A stretch of 64,000 nt of DNA from an uncultured Maribacter sp. (GTDB lineage Bacteria; Bacteroidota; Bacteroidia; Flavobacteriales; Flavobacteriaceae). The position numbers were made by a program, and so were the translations under genes. Location of the stretch: assembly GCA_947504045.1 (NCBI GenBank), contig CANNFY010000001.1:992001-1056000 (forward strand). Direction: 5' to 3'. Positions 7,417 through 16,403 of the stretch are shown here, piece after piece (the first letter of the stretch is position 1; every line of letters begins with the position of its first letter). The notes below the pieces were generated by a model. That model saw nothing but the letters and a program-made list of their open reading frames with translations. It did no database searches and was not told where the DNA came from.

Positions 7417-8859
7417 ATGCCAAGACAAAAGAAAACAAAAATAGTAGCAACCTTAGGTCCAGCAACAAGCAAGAAGGAAGTATTAAGAGATATGATTAAT
7501 ACAGGCGTAGATGTATTTAGAATAAACTTTTCTCATGCAGATTATGCAGATGTTACCGAGCGTGTTAAAATTATTAGAGAGCTAAATGAAGAGTTAGGCA
7601 CTAATGTATCTATTTTAGGAGATTTACAAGGCCCTAAATTACGTGTAGGTGTAATGGCAGGAGAAGTTGTAGTTGCTCCTGGAGATGAAATTACATTTGT
7701 AACAGGAGAACCTTTTGAAGGAAATGCAGAAAGAGTGTATATGAACTACACTCAATTTCCAGAAGATGTAAAAGCAGGGGAGCGTATATTATTAGATGAC
7801 GGAAAATTAATGTTTGAAGTTATTTCTACTAATAAAAAAGATGAAGTTAAAGCAAAAGTAATACAAGGTGGCCCTTTAAAATCTAAAAAAGGAGTAAACC
7901 TACCTAATACAAATATATCTTTACCAGCCTTAACAGAAAAGGATGTTAAAGACGCTGAGTTTGCAATAAAATTAGAAGTAGATTGGATCGCATTATCTTT
8001 TGTACGTTTTAGTCAAGATCTAATAGACCTTCAAAATATTATAAAAGAACACTCTGAACATAAAATTCCTATTATTGCTAAAATAGAAAAACCAGAAGCA
8101 GTAGAAAATATAGATAAAATAGTTTCTTATTGTGATGGTTTAATGGTTGCAAGAGGAGATTTAGGTGTAGAAGTTCCTGCACACGAAGTACCACTTATTC
8201 AAAAACAACTAGTACTACGTGCTAAAAAAGCAAGAATACCTGTAATTATAGCAACTCAAATGATGGAGACAATGATTACAAGTCTTACTCCAACAAGAGC
8301 AGAAGTTAATGATGTAGCTAACTCTGTTATGGATGGTGCAGATGCAGTAATGCTTTCTGGAGAAACATCAGTAGGTAATTATCCAGTACAAGTTATAGAC
8401 AAAATGGCAAGCATTTTAGAAAGTGTAGAAGGATCAGACCTTATTAAAGTGCCACAAGAGCCACCACACATACGTACTAAAAGATACATCACAAAATCAG
8501 TATGTTACCATGCATCTTTAATGGCAAATGAAATTAAAGCAAAAGCAATATCTACACTAACAAATAGTGGCTATACAGCTTTTCAAATTTCGGCATGGAG
8601 ACCAAGTGCAAATATTTTAGTCTTTACCTCAAATAGAAGAATATTAACACAACTAAATTTACTTTGGGGTGTTAAAGCATTTTATTATGATCGTTATGTT
8701 TCTACAGATGAAACTATAGAAGATGTAAATAAAATGGCTTGTCAGAAAGGATTTTTAGAAGTAGGAGACATGTTAATTAGTCTTGCTGCTATGCCAATAA
8801 AAGATAAAGGAATGGTAAATACACTAAGAGTTACAGAAATAGAGTCCTGTAATTTTTAA
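7417..8859 (+). CDS. pyk: Pyruvate kinase
   Basis: Converts phosphoenolpyruvate and ADP to pyruvate and ATP, the last step of glycolysis. The 480-residue protein has the N-terminal barrel start TKIVATLGPAT, the catalytic Lys motif IAKIEKPEA, and the Mg/substrate segment ATQMMETMI-TPTRAEVNDVANSVMDG. The inserted B domain and C-terminal regulatory domain are present at normal length. It starts 2 bp after the IPExxxVDY gene and ends at a strong terminator. Confidence 0.98.
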   Translation: MPRQKKTKIVATLGPATSKKEVLRDMINTGVDVFRINFSHADYADVTERVKIIRELNEELGTNVSILGDLQGPKLRVGVMAGEVVVAPGDEITFVTGEPFEGNAERVYMNYTQFPEDVKAGERILLDDGKLMFEVISTNKKDEVKAKVIQGGPLKSKKGVNLPNTNISLPALTEKDVKDAEFAIKLEVDWIALSFVRFSQDLIDLQNIIKEHSEHKIPIIAKIEKPEAVENIDKIVSYCDGLMVARGDLGVEVPAHEVPLIQKQLVLRAKKARIPVIIATQMMETMITSLTPTRAEVNDVANSVMDGADAVMLSGETSVGNYPVQVIDKMASILESVEGSDLIKVPQEPPHIRTKRYITKSVCYHASLMANEIKAKAISTLTNSGYTAFQISAWRPSANILVFTSNRRILTQLNLLWGVKAFYYDRYVSTDETIEDVNKMACQKGFLEVGDMLISLAAMPIKDKGMVNTLRVTEIESCNF

Positions 8860-8879
8860 AATAAATAAGTTATTTTTTT

Positions 8880-8910
8880 AAAGCCCAAACATATATGTTT
8901 GGGCTTTTCT
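8880..8910 (+). terminator. Terminator after pyk
   Basis: AAGCCCAAACATA and its exact reverse complement (8881-8906) form a perfect hairpin followed by a T-rich tail. It closes the acpP to pyk run. Confidence 0.85.
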
Positions 8911-8972
8911 TTTAGAGTATACTAGTAAGTTTTATTTTTTTTGGGAGACTAAGGTTACATAAAAAAATAATA

Positions 8973-9818
8973 ATGAAGTTCGAGTTTTATGACCAAAAGT
9001 TAGGATCCATTTTTGGATTAACGGATAATATTAAAAAAGACGCTAAAAGTTTTACTATAACTTCTGGAACTATTAATTTTTTATGGAATAGAAATTCTGA
9101 AGATTTAAATATTTTAATAGATGGTACGCCAATAGTTCTAAAACCAAACCAATTAACCACTACCACATACTTACAACATATTTCTTTTGAAAACACCAAA
9201 CTACCATTAACCTCTTTTTTATTTAATAGAGAGTTTTATTGTATTTCTGATCATGATAAAGAAGTTTCCTGTAACGGAATATTATTTTTTGGCACACAAG
9301 ATTTACCTATAATAACAATACCTAAAGAGCAGGAACGTAAGTTTAATACGTTATATGAAATTTTTGAAGATGAGTTTGCTACTCCAGATAAAATCCAAGG
9401 AGATATGCTTCAAATGCTTTTAAAAAGATTAATAATTATATCTACAAGATTGGCTAAGGAACAGTTAATTGTAAAAAAATTAAATAATGAGCAAGTAGAT
9501 GTTATTAGAAAGTTTAATATTCTGGTAGACACGCATTATAAAACCAAAAGAAAAGTTAGTGAGTACGCAGAACTACTTTTTAAAAGTCCTAAAACATTAT
9601 CTAATTTATTTGCCTTATACAACCAAAAAACACCACAGCAAATTATTTTAGAGCGTGTTGCTCTAGAAGCAAAAAGACTAATAAACTATACAGATAAGCA
9701 AAACCAAGAAATAGCTTATGAATTAGGCTTTAATGATCCTGCTCATTTTAGTAGTTTTTTTAAAAAAATGACTTCACTTTCTCCTTCAAAATACCGCGAA
9801 ACGCAAGCAATACTTTAA
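8973..9818 (+). CDS. AraC-family transcriptional regulator
   Basis: A DNA-binding regulator. The C-terminal part (about 180-281) holds the two helix-turn-helix motifs of the AraC/XylS family, ending with the signature around IAYELGFNDPAHFSSFFKK and SPSKYRE. The N-terminal part resembles the cupin-like sensor domain, with a SFLFNREFYCISDHDKE segment; the ligand is unknown. It is a stand-alone gene after the pyk terminator. It precedes a tiny His/Cys-rich ORF and a cupredoxin-like gene on the same strand, which are candidate targets (inference). Confidence 0.9.
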   Translation: MKFEFYDQKLGSIFGLTDNIKKDAKSFTITSGTINFLWNRNSEDLNILIDGTPIVLKPNQLTTTTYLQHISFENTKLPLTSFLFNREFYCISDHDKEVSCNGILFFGTQDLPIITIPKEQERKFNTLYEIFEDEFATPDKIQGDMLQMLLKRLIIISTRLAKEQLIVKKLNNEQVDVIRKFNILVDTHYKTKRKVSEYAELLFKSPKTLSNLFALYNQKTPQQIILERVALEAKRLINYTDKQNQEIAYELGFNDPAHFSSFFKKMTSLSPSKYRETQAIL

Positions 9819-9912
9819 TAAAGGAAATTTTTACAAGTAGTCGGGAAATAGCTAATAACAAAAAGGCCATTTACCGTTGCATCTTTGTAGTGTAATTAAA
9901 AAATAATACAAT

Positions 9913-10068
9913 ATGAAGAATATACATACTTCCATTTTTAATCTAATTGAGATTTTTGGAAACACAAAAAGAGAAGAAACTAAAAGTATTAATCTAGAAA
10001 GTCATTGCGATCAAAAACACCATCACGATTTTTATTGTGATGCTGAAAAACCATTTATTGGTTATTAA
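9913..10068 (+). CDS. Small His/Cys-rich peptide (51 aa)
   Basis: A short frame, ATG at 9913 and TAA at 10066, encodes 51 residues. The N-terminal third is hydrophobic/amphipathic (IHTSIFNLIEIF). The rest is polar with a potential metal-binding cluster HCDQKHHHDFYCD (two Cys, four His). No family recognised. It starts 94 bp after the AraC gene and ends 61 bp before the cupredoxin-like gene. A weak -7-like CATCTTTG lies about 35 bp upstream. The dense Cys/His cluster and the position suggest a small metal-responsive or metal-binding protein; that is inference from composition only, and a chance ORF remains possible. Confidence 0.5.
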   Translation: MKNIHTSIFNLIEIFGNTKREETKSINLESHCDQKHHHDFYCDAEKPFIGY

Positions 10069-10129
10069 TAAGAGTATTAGAAATAAAAATAATTAGTACA
10101 AATACACCTTAAATTTTAAAATTAAAAAC

Positions 10130-10534
10130 ATGAAAAAATTAGTAGCATTAGTAGTAGTAGCATTAGGAGTAACTTTTTCGGCAAACGCGCAAGATAAAAT
10201 GATGAAAAAGGACAAAATGATGAAGGCGCAAAAAACCATTTCTTTAGAGCAAACCTCTGGAGAGTTTACACAAAAACAAATTACCGTTTCTGAAGGTACA
10301 TATGTTTTTGAAATTGCAAATAATGCAGTTGGGCATGATGTTGGTTTTGTTTTAGTAGAAAAAGGAAAAGACATTAGTAAGCCAGAAAACCACATTCAAA
10401 CTGCTTATGTAACAGAGGTTGTAGCAACAGGTAAAACACAAAAATCTAAGCCTACTAAATTGGCAAAAGGAGAGTATGTTTATTTTTGCCCAATGAATCC
10501 TACAGCAACAGACAATACTTTAATTGTAAAGTAG
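10130..10534 (+). CDS. Secreted cupredoxin/plastocyanin-like protein
   Basis: An exported beta-sandwich protein of the cupredoxin type (134 aa). Residues 1-20 are a signal peptide ending SANA-Q. A Met/Lys-rich segment (about 21-35, KMMKKDKMMK) follows, then the beta domain. The likely type 1 copper ligands are His69 (VGHDVGF), Cys120 and Met122 (YFCPMNP). A second His between Cys and Met, present in plastocyanin and azurin (C-x-x-H), is absent, so copper binding is uncertain. It lies in the same direction as the AraC gene and the 51-aa peptide and ends at a strong hairpin. The role could be periplasmic electron transfer or metal handling. Confidence 0.75.
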   Translation: MKKLVALVVVALGVTFSANAQDKMMKKDKMMKAQKTISLEQTSGEFTQKQITVSEGTYVFEIANNAVGHDVGFVLVEKGKDISKPENHIQTAYVTEVVATGKTQKSKPTKLAKGEYVYFCPMNPTATDNTLIVK

Positions 10535-10552
10535 TAAATAAGAATTTTTTTA

Positions 10553-10591
10553 TAAACCCTTAGTATGTTACACATGCTAAGGGTTTATTTT
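10553..10591 (+). terminator. Terminator after the cupredoxin-like gene
   Basis: TAAACCCTTAG and CTAAGGGTTTA (outer arms of 10553-10587) form a long hairpin followed by TTTTTT. It also lies at the 3' end of the convergent dinB gene and may serve both strands. Confidence 0.85.
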
Positions 10592-11689
10592 TTAAAAGTC
10601 AAAACGTAGTTGTATATCTATAGTTTTTTTTACTGTCTTTTTTTTATTTTCAGTATTTAAATTTGCTAAAGAAATACCCAAAAGGCGAACCGAATTTTCT
10701 AATTTTTCTTGATATAGTAGCTCCTTAGCAGTTTCTAAAATTAAATCTTTTTTAGAAATAAAATATGGAAGTGTTTTACTTCTAGTTTGCAAGCTAAAAT
10801 CGCTATATTTTATTTTTAGAGTAATTGTTTTACCAGCAATTTTGGCTTTACTTAACCTTTTTTCTATTTCGGTTGCAATACTATCTAAACGTTCTAGCAT
10901 AAAAATTTCGCTACTAAGATTTTCGCTAAAAGTACGCTCTGCACCTAAAGATTTTGGAATTCTGTGTGGTTTAACCTCGCTTGTATGAATACCCCGTACT
11001 ACTTGGTAATAATACGAGCCACTTTTACCAAAATTTGTTTCTAAAAACTCTTTAGATTTTGATTTTAAGTCTTTTCCTGTAAAAATACCTAAAGCATACA
11101 TTTTTTGGGTAGTTACTTTACCCACACCGTAAAATTTTCTAATCTCTAAATCTTCTAAAAATTGTATAACCTCTTCAGGGTTTACTGTTTTTTGGCCATT
11201 AGGCTTATTATAATCACTTGCTACTTTGGCAATAAATTTATTAATTGAAATGCCTGCAGAAGCAGCTAAACCAATTTCATCAAAAATACGTTGTCTTATT
11301 TCTTTAGCAATTAAAGAGGCTGAAGGATTTCCTTTTTTATTGGTAGTAACATCTAAATAAGCTTCGTCTAAAGAAAGTGGTTCTACTAAATCTGTATAAT
11401 CAAAAAATATAGCTCTAATTTTTTGAGATATCTCTTTGTAACGTTGGTACCTGGGCTTAACAAAAGTAAGATTAGGACAATTTCTTTTAGCCAAAAAACC
11501 ACTCATAGCACTACGCACACCATATTTTCTGGCTTCATAATTTGCTGCAGATACTACACCCCTAATTTCATTTCCACCAACAGCTAAGGGTTTTCCTTTT
11601 AAACTAGGGTTATCTAATTCCTCTACCGATGCGTAAAAGGCATCCATATCTACATGAATTATTTTTCGTAAAGGAAGATCAGAGAGCAT
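10592..11689 (-). CDS. dinB: DNA polymerase IV (Y-family)
   Basis: An error-prone translesion polymerase. The start MLSDLPLRKIIHVDMDAFYASVEE gives the first catalytic Asp pair (HVDMDAF), and LSLDEAYLDV gives the second acidic cluster. A helix-hairpin-helix region (KFYGVGKVTTQKM) and the little-finger domain follow. The length (365 aa) is normal. The frame begins two codons earlier at a TTG, but the ATG at 11689 is preferred. It is divergent from the CYTH gene with only about 50 bp between. No LexA-type site is evident there. Confidence 0.95.
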   Translation of the reverse strand: MLSDLPLRKIIHVDMDAFYASVEELDNPSLKGKPLAVGGNEIRGVVSAANYEARKYGVRSAMSGFLAKRNCPNLTFVKPRYQRYKEISQKIRAIFFDYTDLVEPLSLDEAYLDVTTNKKGNPSASLIAKEIRQRIFDEIGLAASAGISINKFIAKVASDYNKPNGQKTVNPEEVIQFLEDLEIRKFYGVGKVTTQKMYALGIFTGKDLKSKSKEFLETNFGKSGSYYYQVVRGIHTSEVKPHRIPKSLGAERTFSENLSSEIFMLERLDSIATEIEKRLSKAKIAGKTITLKIKYSDFSLQTRSKTLPYFISKKDLILETAKELLYQEKLENSVRLLGISLANLNTENKKKTVKKTIDIQLRFDF

Positions 11690-11740
11690 AAACAAAAGTA
11701 AACTTTATATATTTTTACAAAAAGTAAAATAAGGGTATTA

Positions 11741-12208
11741 ATGATAGAAATAGAACGTAAATTTTTAGTTGTTTCCAATACGTATAAATTACAAGCAAGT
11801 TCTAAAGTTCGAATTGTTCAAGGTTTTTTAAATACAAATCCTGAACGTACCGTACGGGTTCGTATTAAAGGAGATCAAGGTTTTATTACAGTAAAAGGAA
11901 AAGGTAATGCCTCTGGAGTGTCTAGGTTTGAATGGGAAAAAGAAATACCTTTAATAGAAGCAGAGCAATTATTAAAAATTGCAGAACCTGGAAGTATTGA
12001 TAAGGTTAGATATGAGGTAAAAGTAGGTAAGCATACTTTTGAAATAGACGAGTTTTTTGGTGATAATAAAGGTTTAGTTGTTGCGGAGGTTGAATTATCT
12101 GCAGAAAATGAAATTTACGAAAAACCCGATTGGTTAGGTATAGAGGTTTCAGGAATTACAAAATATTATAATTCGCAATTAAGTAAAATGCCATTTACAA
12201 AGTGGTAG
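11741..12208 (+). CDS. CYTH domain protein
   Basis: A small soluble protein of the CYTH superfamily (adenylate cyclase CyaB, thiamine triphosphatase and inorganic triphosphatase types), which binds triphosphate substrates and divalent metals in a beta tunnel. Seen: the N-terminal signature MIEIERKFLV (Glu3, Glu5, Lys7) and later charged strands VRVRIKGDQGFITVKGKG and FEWEKEI. At 155 aa it is the single-domain bacterial form. Triphosphatase activity is the more common role in such proteins; the true substrate is unknown. Transcribed alone, convergent with the next gene. Confidence 0.88.
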   Translation: MIEIERKFLVVSNTYKLQASSKVRIVQGFLNTNPERTVRVRIKGDQGFITVKGKGNASGVSRFEWEKEIPLIEAEQLLKIAEPGSIDKVRYEVKVGKHTFEIDEFFGDNKGLVVAEVELSAENEIYEKPDWLGIEVSGITKYYNSQLSKMPFTKW

Positions 12209-12217
12209 GCTATACCC

Positions 12218-12613
12218 TTAAGAAGCTAAAACTCCTTTGGTTCCTAGTAAAGGAATATTAATAGTATTGTCTTCAGAAACCGTTCCTTTTTTAAACAGGT
12301 ATTTTTTTTCATACAACACTCCATTTTCATAAAAAGTAACAAAAAACTCATTGTTAAGTTCTAAAACTTCATCTTGTACATATTCTAACTTTGCAAAAGA
12401 TTTAGGCTCTAAACCAGCCATACTATGCCTTAAAGGAGAAGTTTTAGTTTCGCCATCATATCCTTTAGAAACTACAAAAACCAGTTCAATAGCAGTTTTT
12501 TTATTATTTAGAATATAGGCATTCCATTCTTTAGCTTTAAAATCGGTATTATACTCATATATTAAAGCAACATGAACATCTTTTACTTCTGGAATTTGAA
12601 TATCTTTTTTCAA
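12218..12613 (-). CDS. Conserved hypothetical protein downstream of pheS
   Basis: A 131-residue soluble protein with no signal peptide or membrane segment, rich in beta-type alternation (VHVALIYEY, IELVFVVSKGYDG, FFVTFYENG). No recognised domain. The only plausible in-frame start is TTG at 12613 (MKKDIQIPEVK), 12 bp after the pheS stop; there is no nearby in-frame ATG, so this looks like a real TTG start. The tight link suggests co-transcription with pheS. I recall such genes sometimes carrying a pheS-derived name by adjacency, but nothing here resembles a synthetase. Confidence 0.75.
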   Translation of the reverse strand: MKKDIQIPEVKDVHVALIYEYNTDFKAKEWNAYILNNKKTAIELVFVVSKGYDGETKTSPLRHSMAGLEPKSFAKLEYVQDEVLELNNEFFVTFYENGVLYEKKYLFKKGTVSEDNTINIPLLGTKGVLAS

Positions 12614-12625
12614 AAGGAAAGAGTT

Positions 12626-13645
12626 TTATAAGGCACTTTTAAATTGTTCTAAGAAACGAACATCATTCTCGCTTAATAAACGTATATCTGTAATTTGATA
12701 TAAAAGCATAGCAATACGATCTATACCTACACCAAAAGCAAAACCAGAATATTCGTCAGCATCTATACCACAATTTTTAAGAACATTAGGGTCTACCATA
12801 CCGCAACCACCAATTTCTAGCCAGCCAGTACCTTTTGTAATACGGTAATCTGCTTCTGTTTCTAGGCCCCAATACACATCAACTTCTGCACTTGGTTCTG
12901 TAAAAGGGAAATAAGAAGGGCGTAAACGTATTTTAGATTTTCCAAAAAGCTCTGTGGTAAAAAATTGTAATGTTTGCTTTAGATCAGCAAAAGAAACATT
13001 TTTATCTATATATAATCCTTCTATTTGATGAAAGAAACAATGAGAACGAGCAGAAATGGCTTCGTTTCTGTATACTCTTCCTGGAGATATAGTACGTATA
13101 GGAGGTTTATTATTTTCCATATAACGCACTTGTACAGATGAGGTATGTGTACGTAATAAAATATCTGGATTTGTTTGTATAAAAAACGTATCCTGCATGT
13201 CTCTAGCTGGGTGGTATTCCGGAAGATTTAATGCGGTAAAGTTATGCCAATCATCTTCTATTTCTGGCCCTTCAGATACATTAAAGCCTATTCTAGAAAA
13301 AATATCAATTATTTGATTTTTTACAATAGAGATAGGGTGGCGAGCTCCTAAATTTGAAGCCTCTCCTGGGCGAGTTAAATCGCCAAAAATACCTTCAGAC
13401 TCTGTTGTGTTTTCTAAAGCATTTTTTATGAAGTTAACTTTTTCTTCTGCAGTTTTTTTAAGCTTGTTTATAGTTTGTCCAAACTCTTTTTTTTGTTCAT
13501 TTGGAACGTTTTTAAACTCTGCAAAAAAGTCGTTTAACAACCCTTTTTTACCTAAATATTTTATGCGAAAACTTTCTACAGCTTCTTTAGAATCTGTAGT
13601 AAATTTTTCTACTTCGGCAATATGTTCCTTAATCTTATCAATCAT
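12626..13645 (-). CDS. pheS: Phenylalanine--tRNA ligase alpha subunit
   Basis: The catalytic subunit of the alpha2beta2 enzyme that charges tRNA-Phe. The N-terminal coiled coil (about 1-85) is followed by the class II core: motif 2 region ([18 protein letters not shown]), [10 protein letters not shown], and motif 3 ([16 protein letters not shown] near residue 305-320). At 339 aa it is full length. pheT is not adjacent in the window, which is common in Bacteroidota. It reads away from the SulP gene upstream, with a hairpin between them. Confidence 0.97.
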   Translation of the reverse strand: MIDKIKEHIAEVEKFTTDSKEAVESFRIKYLGKKGLLNDFFAEFKNVPNEQKKEFGQTINKLKKTAEEKVNFIKNALENTTESEGIFGDLTRPGEASNLGARHPISIVKNQIIDIFSRIGFNVSEGPEIEDDWHNFTALNLPEYHPARDMQDTFFIQTNPDILLRTHTSSVQVRYMENNKPPIRTISPGRVYRNEAISARSHCFFHQIEGLYIDKNVSFADLKQTLQFFTTELFGKSKIRLRPSYFPFTEPSAEVDVYWGLETEADYRITKGTGWLEIGGCGMVDPNVLKNCGIDADEYSGFAFGVGIDRIAMLLYQITDIRLLSENDVRFLEQFKSAL

Positions 13646-13679
13646 AACAATAAACTAGCTTACAAATTTAAAACATTTA

Positions 13680-13720
13680 GAGCAGTAGCAATAGGTTTTT
13701 TACCAAATATGCTACTGCTC
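13680..13720 (-). terminator. Hairpin between sulP and pheS
   Basis: GAGCAGTAGCA (13680-13690) and TGCTACTGCTC (13710-13720) are an 11-bp perfect stem with an inner GGT/ACC pairing. On the minus strand it follows the SulP stop. The tail is only moderately T-rich, so it may be a weak terminator or part of the pheS leader. Confidence 0.55.
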
Positions 13721-13741
13721 AAATATATAATTTAATAAACA

Positions 13742-15601
13742 TTACTCTTTTACATTCTCTTTGATCCAAGCTAAACATTCTTCAAATGTTTTAAAAATAT
13801 GCTCTCTTGGAACAAGGTCTGGAATAATATCTACACGTTCCATCATATGCTTGGGTTGTTCAAGAACATCAATAAATAATACGTTTATATTAGATTTTAC
13901 AAGATCTATAAGAACATCTTCCATAGCGTATACTCCAGATTGATCTATATATTGGGTTTTTCCAAGGCGAATAATTACAGTAGAAGCAGTTTCTGGTATT
14001 TGGTTAGCTAGTTCCTGAAACTCGCTTGTGGAGCCAAAAAATAAAGGCCCATTTAAGTGCTTAATAAAAACTTTTTCCTGTAAATTAATTGGTAAGCCTA
14101 TTTCATCGGACCAAGCCTTTTCTTTAGATAAGGTTTTAACATTCGATTTTTTGGCGGTAAGATCCCCAATTTTTTTCATAAACATTAAAGATGCTATAAT
14201 AAGACCAATACCAACCGCATAAACTAAATTCCAAATAGAAGAAAGTACCATTACTAAAAGCATAATAAGTACTTCAGAACTTAATTTAATAGGCCCTATT
14301 TTAATATCTTTAGGTAAGGTAGATATAGCTTTTAGGCCTTTATAATCCATAACGCCTATACCTACGGTAATTAGGATACCAGCTAAAACTGCAGCAGGTA
14401 TTTGCGAGGCAACAGTACTTAATGCTAACATTACAATTAACAATAATACACCAGCAATCATTCCAGATAATTTTGTTTTACCGCCAGAGTTAATATTTAC
14501 AACAGTCCTAATAGTAGCTCCAGCCCCTGGAATACCACCAAAAATAGCAGCAATACTATTTCCTATACCTTGGCCAATTAATTCTTTATTAGGTTTGTGT
14601 TTAGTTTTGGTCATATTGTCTGCTACTACAGAAGTTAAAAGCGAGTCTATAGATCCTAGTAATGCTAAAGTAAGTGCAGTAAAAATATAGGGTGTTATGG
14701 CACTAATTTTAAACGCTGTTAGTATTTCTATATTTGGCATTGGAAAACCTTGAGGAATCTCTTCTATTGGTATATATGGTAGTCCAAAACCATATGCTAC
14801 ACCAGATACAAGAACCAAAGCAACTAATGTGCTTGGAATGGTTGTTGTTATTCTCTTAAAACCAAATATGATAATAATTGTAGCTATTGCTAAGCCTAGT
14901 TCTAACCAGTTAATATTTTGCAAAGCTCTAGAAAGTACTTTAAAAGTTCCTAAAACTCCTTTGGCTTCAGAACCAGCTAAGGTTTTTGCCTCTCTTAGAA
15001 TATCGTTAGAGGTTATTTTTTTGGCTCTTTTAATAGTTTCTTCAAAATTTTCTAAAACTAGAATGCCCTCTCCTGCTTCTTCCTTTAGAATATTATCTAA
15101 AATAATTTCTTCTGCTTTTGGTTTAAAAGTATTTACATAGTCTACATCTTCTTTTGGATAATAACCAATAGCAGGAAGAATTTGTGTTATTAATATAATT
15201 ATTCCTATAGCAGTCATAAAGCCAGAAACTACAGGGTATGGTATATATTTTATGTATTTACCAATACGCAAAACTCCTAGAATGATTTGAAATATTCCTG
15301 CGAGTAGAAATACAGAAAGAATTGCTGGCATAGCTACAGAAACATCACCATCGTTAACAGCAATTATTTGTGCAATTACAACCATACTAACCGCTGTCAT
15401 TGGCGCAGTTGGCCCAGATATTTGTGTGTTAGTTCCTCCAAAAAGAGCAGCAAAAAAGCTTATAAATATAGCACCATATAAACCAGCGCTAGGGCCTAGT
15501 CCAGAAGATACACCAAAAGCAAGGGCTAGTGGTAATGCTACTATTCCTGAAGTAATACCACCAAAAAGGTCTCCTTTTATGTTAGAGAATAAATTTTTCA
15601 T
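13742..15601 (-). CDS. SulP family anion transporter with STAS domain
   Basis: An inner-membrane anion transporter of the SulP/SLC26 family (sulfate, bicarbonate or other anions), usually a Na+ or H+ symporter. Seen: the N-terminal signature (ITSGIVALPLALAFGVSSG), many membrane segments, the GGIPGAGATIRT loop and a C-terminal cytoplasmic STAS domain (about 500-615). It is longer (619 aa) than the two other SulP proteins in the window, owing to an extra charged stretch of about 80 residues (about 149-232) between two membrane segments. It lies after a beta-carbonic anhydrase and another SulP on the same strand, so bicarbonate is a plausible substrate (inference). Confidence 0.92.
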   Translation of the reverse strand: MKNLFSNIKGDLFGGITSGIVALPLALAFGVSSGLGPSAGLYGAIFISFFAALFGGTNTQISGPTAPMTAVSMVVIAQIIAVNDGDVSVAMPAILSVFLLAGIFQIILGVLRIGKYIKYIPYPVVSGFMTAIGIIILITQILPAIGYYPKEDVDYVNTFKPKAEEIILDNILKEEAGEGILVLENFEETIKRAKKITSNDILREAKTLAGSEAKGVLGTFKVLSRALQNINWLELGLAIATIIIIFGFKRITTTIPSTLVALVLVSGVAYGFGLPYIPIEEIPQGFPMPNIEILTAFKISAITPYIFTALTLALLGSIDSLLTSVVADNMTKTKHKPNKELIGQGIGNSIAAIFGGIPGAGATIRTVVNINSGGKTKLSGMIAGVLLLIVMLALSTVASQIPAAVLAGILITVGIGVMDYKGLKAISTLPKDIKIGPIKLSSEVLIMLLVMVLSSIWNLVYAVGIGLIIASLMFMKKIGDLTAKKSNVKTLSKEKAWSDEIGLPINLQEKVFIKHLNGPLFFGSTSEFQELANQIPETASTVIIRLGKTQYIDQSGVYAMEDVLIDLVKSNINVLFIDVLEQPKHMMERVDIIPDLVPREHIFKTFEECLAWIKENVKE

Positions 15602-15712
15602 GCAAAGGTTAAATTTATAGGTAATTATAGATTGTAAATTTAGTTAGGGGAATGTTTTATATCAAAAAATAAAGGATTTTATTTTTTGGGTATAAAGTTT
15701 TGTATAACATAC

Positions 15713-15746
15713 AAAAAGAGTCTTGGTTTATACCAAGACTCTTTTT
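15713..15746 (-). terminator. Terminator after the carbonic anhydrase gene
   Basis: AAAAAGAGTCTTGGT and its exact reverse complement surround TTAT. The A/T ends make it bidirectional, but only the minus-strand carbonic anhydrase gene ends here. It separates that gene from the SulP gene downstream, which therefore likely has its own promoter in 15602-15712. Confidence 0.85.
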
Positions 15747-15770
15747 ATGTACTATTTATAGTATTAATGA

Positions 15771-16397
15771 TTAATAAAAATCTACACTACCTGTAGAAAC
15801 ATTGTACATAGCTCCTACAATTTTAATTTCACCTTGCTCTTCCATCTCAGCCAAAATTTTACTTCGCTCTCTAATGTTTTCAATTGTTATATGAACATTT
15901 TTTTCAGAAACGGCATTTACAAATTCTAGATTTTTAGAATTTCTTTGGTCTTCTTCTTTTGGTTCTGTAACAGCAGCAACAGCTGGCTCAATTTTGTTTA
16001 TTAAAGCGGTAAGGTTTCCCATTCTTGCATGATCACAAGCACCTTTTATAGCGCCACAACTTGTATGGCCTAAAACAACAATTAGTTTTGTTCCTGCAAG
16101 TTTACTTGCAAATTCCATACTACCTAAAATATCTTCATTAACAAAGTTACCTGCAATTCTAATACTAAAAATATCACCAAGACCTTGATCAAAAACTAGC
16201 TCGGCAGACACTCGTGAATCTATACAACTTAAAATAGTAGCAAATGGAAATTGACCTTCACTAGTATCATTCACTTGTTCTAGTAAATTTCTGTTTGCTT
16301 TTAAATTATTTACAAACCTTTTATTTCCCTCTTTTAAAAAGTCAAGGGCTTTTATAGGGTTCATGGTTGCTTGTGTTTCTTTTGTATGTGCTTTCAT
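15771..16397 (-). CDS. Beta-class carbonic anhydrase
   Basis: Interconverts CO2 and bicarbonate in the cytoplasm. The 208-residue protein shows the beta-class zinc site: Cys58 and the Asp60-Arg62 dyad (CIDSRVSAE), then His111 and Cys114 (GHTSCGAIKGA). No signal peptide is evident. The start lies 6 bp after the stop of a SulP transporter gene on the same strand, so the two are surely one operon. This pairing (sometimes a fusion in other bacteria) suggests that the transporter brings in bicarbonate. Confidence 0.95.
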   Translation of the reverse strand: MKAHTKETQATMNPIKALDFLKEGNKRFVNNLKANRNLLEQVNDTSEGQFPFATILSCIDSRVSAELVFDQGLGDIFSIRIAGNFVNEDILGSMEFASKLAGTKLIVVLGHTSCGAIKGACDHARMGNLTALINKIEPAVAAVTEPKEEDQRNSKNLEFVNAVSEKNVHITIENIRERSKILAEMEEQGEIKIVGAMYNVSTGSVDFY

Positions 16398-16403
16398 ATT
16401 TTT

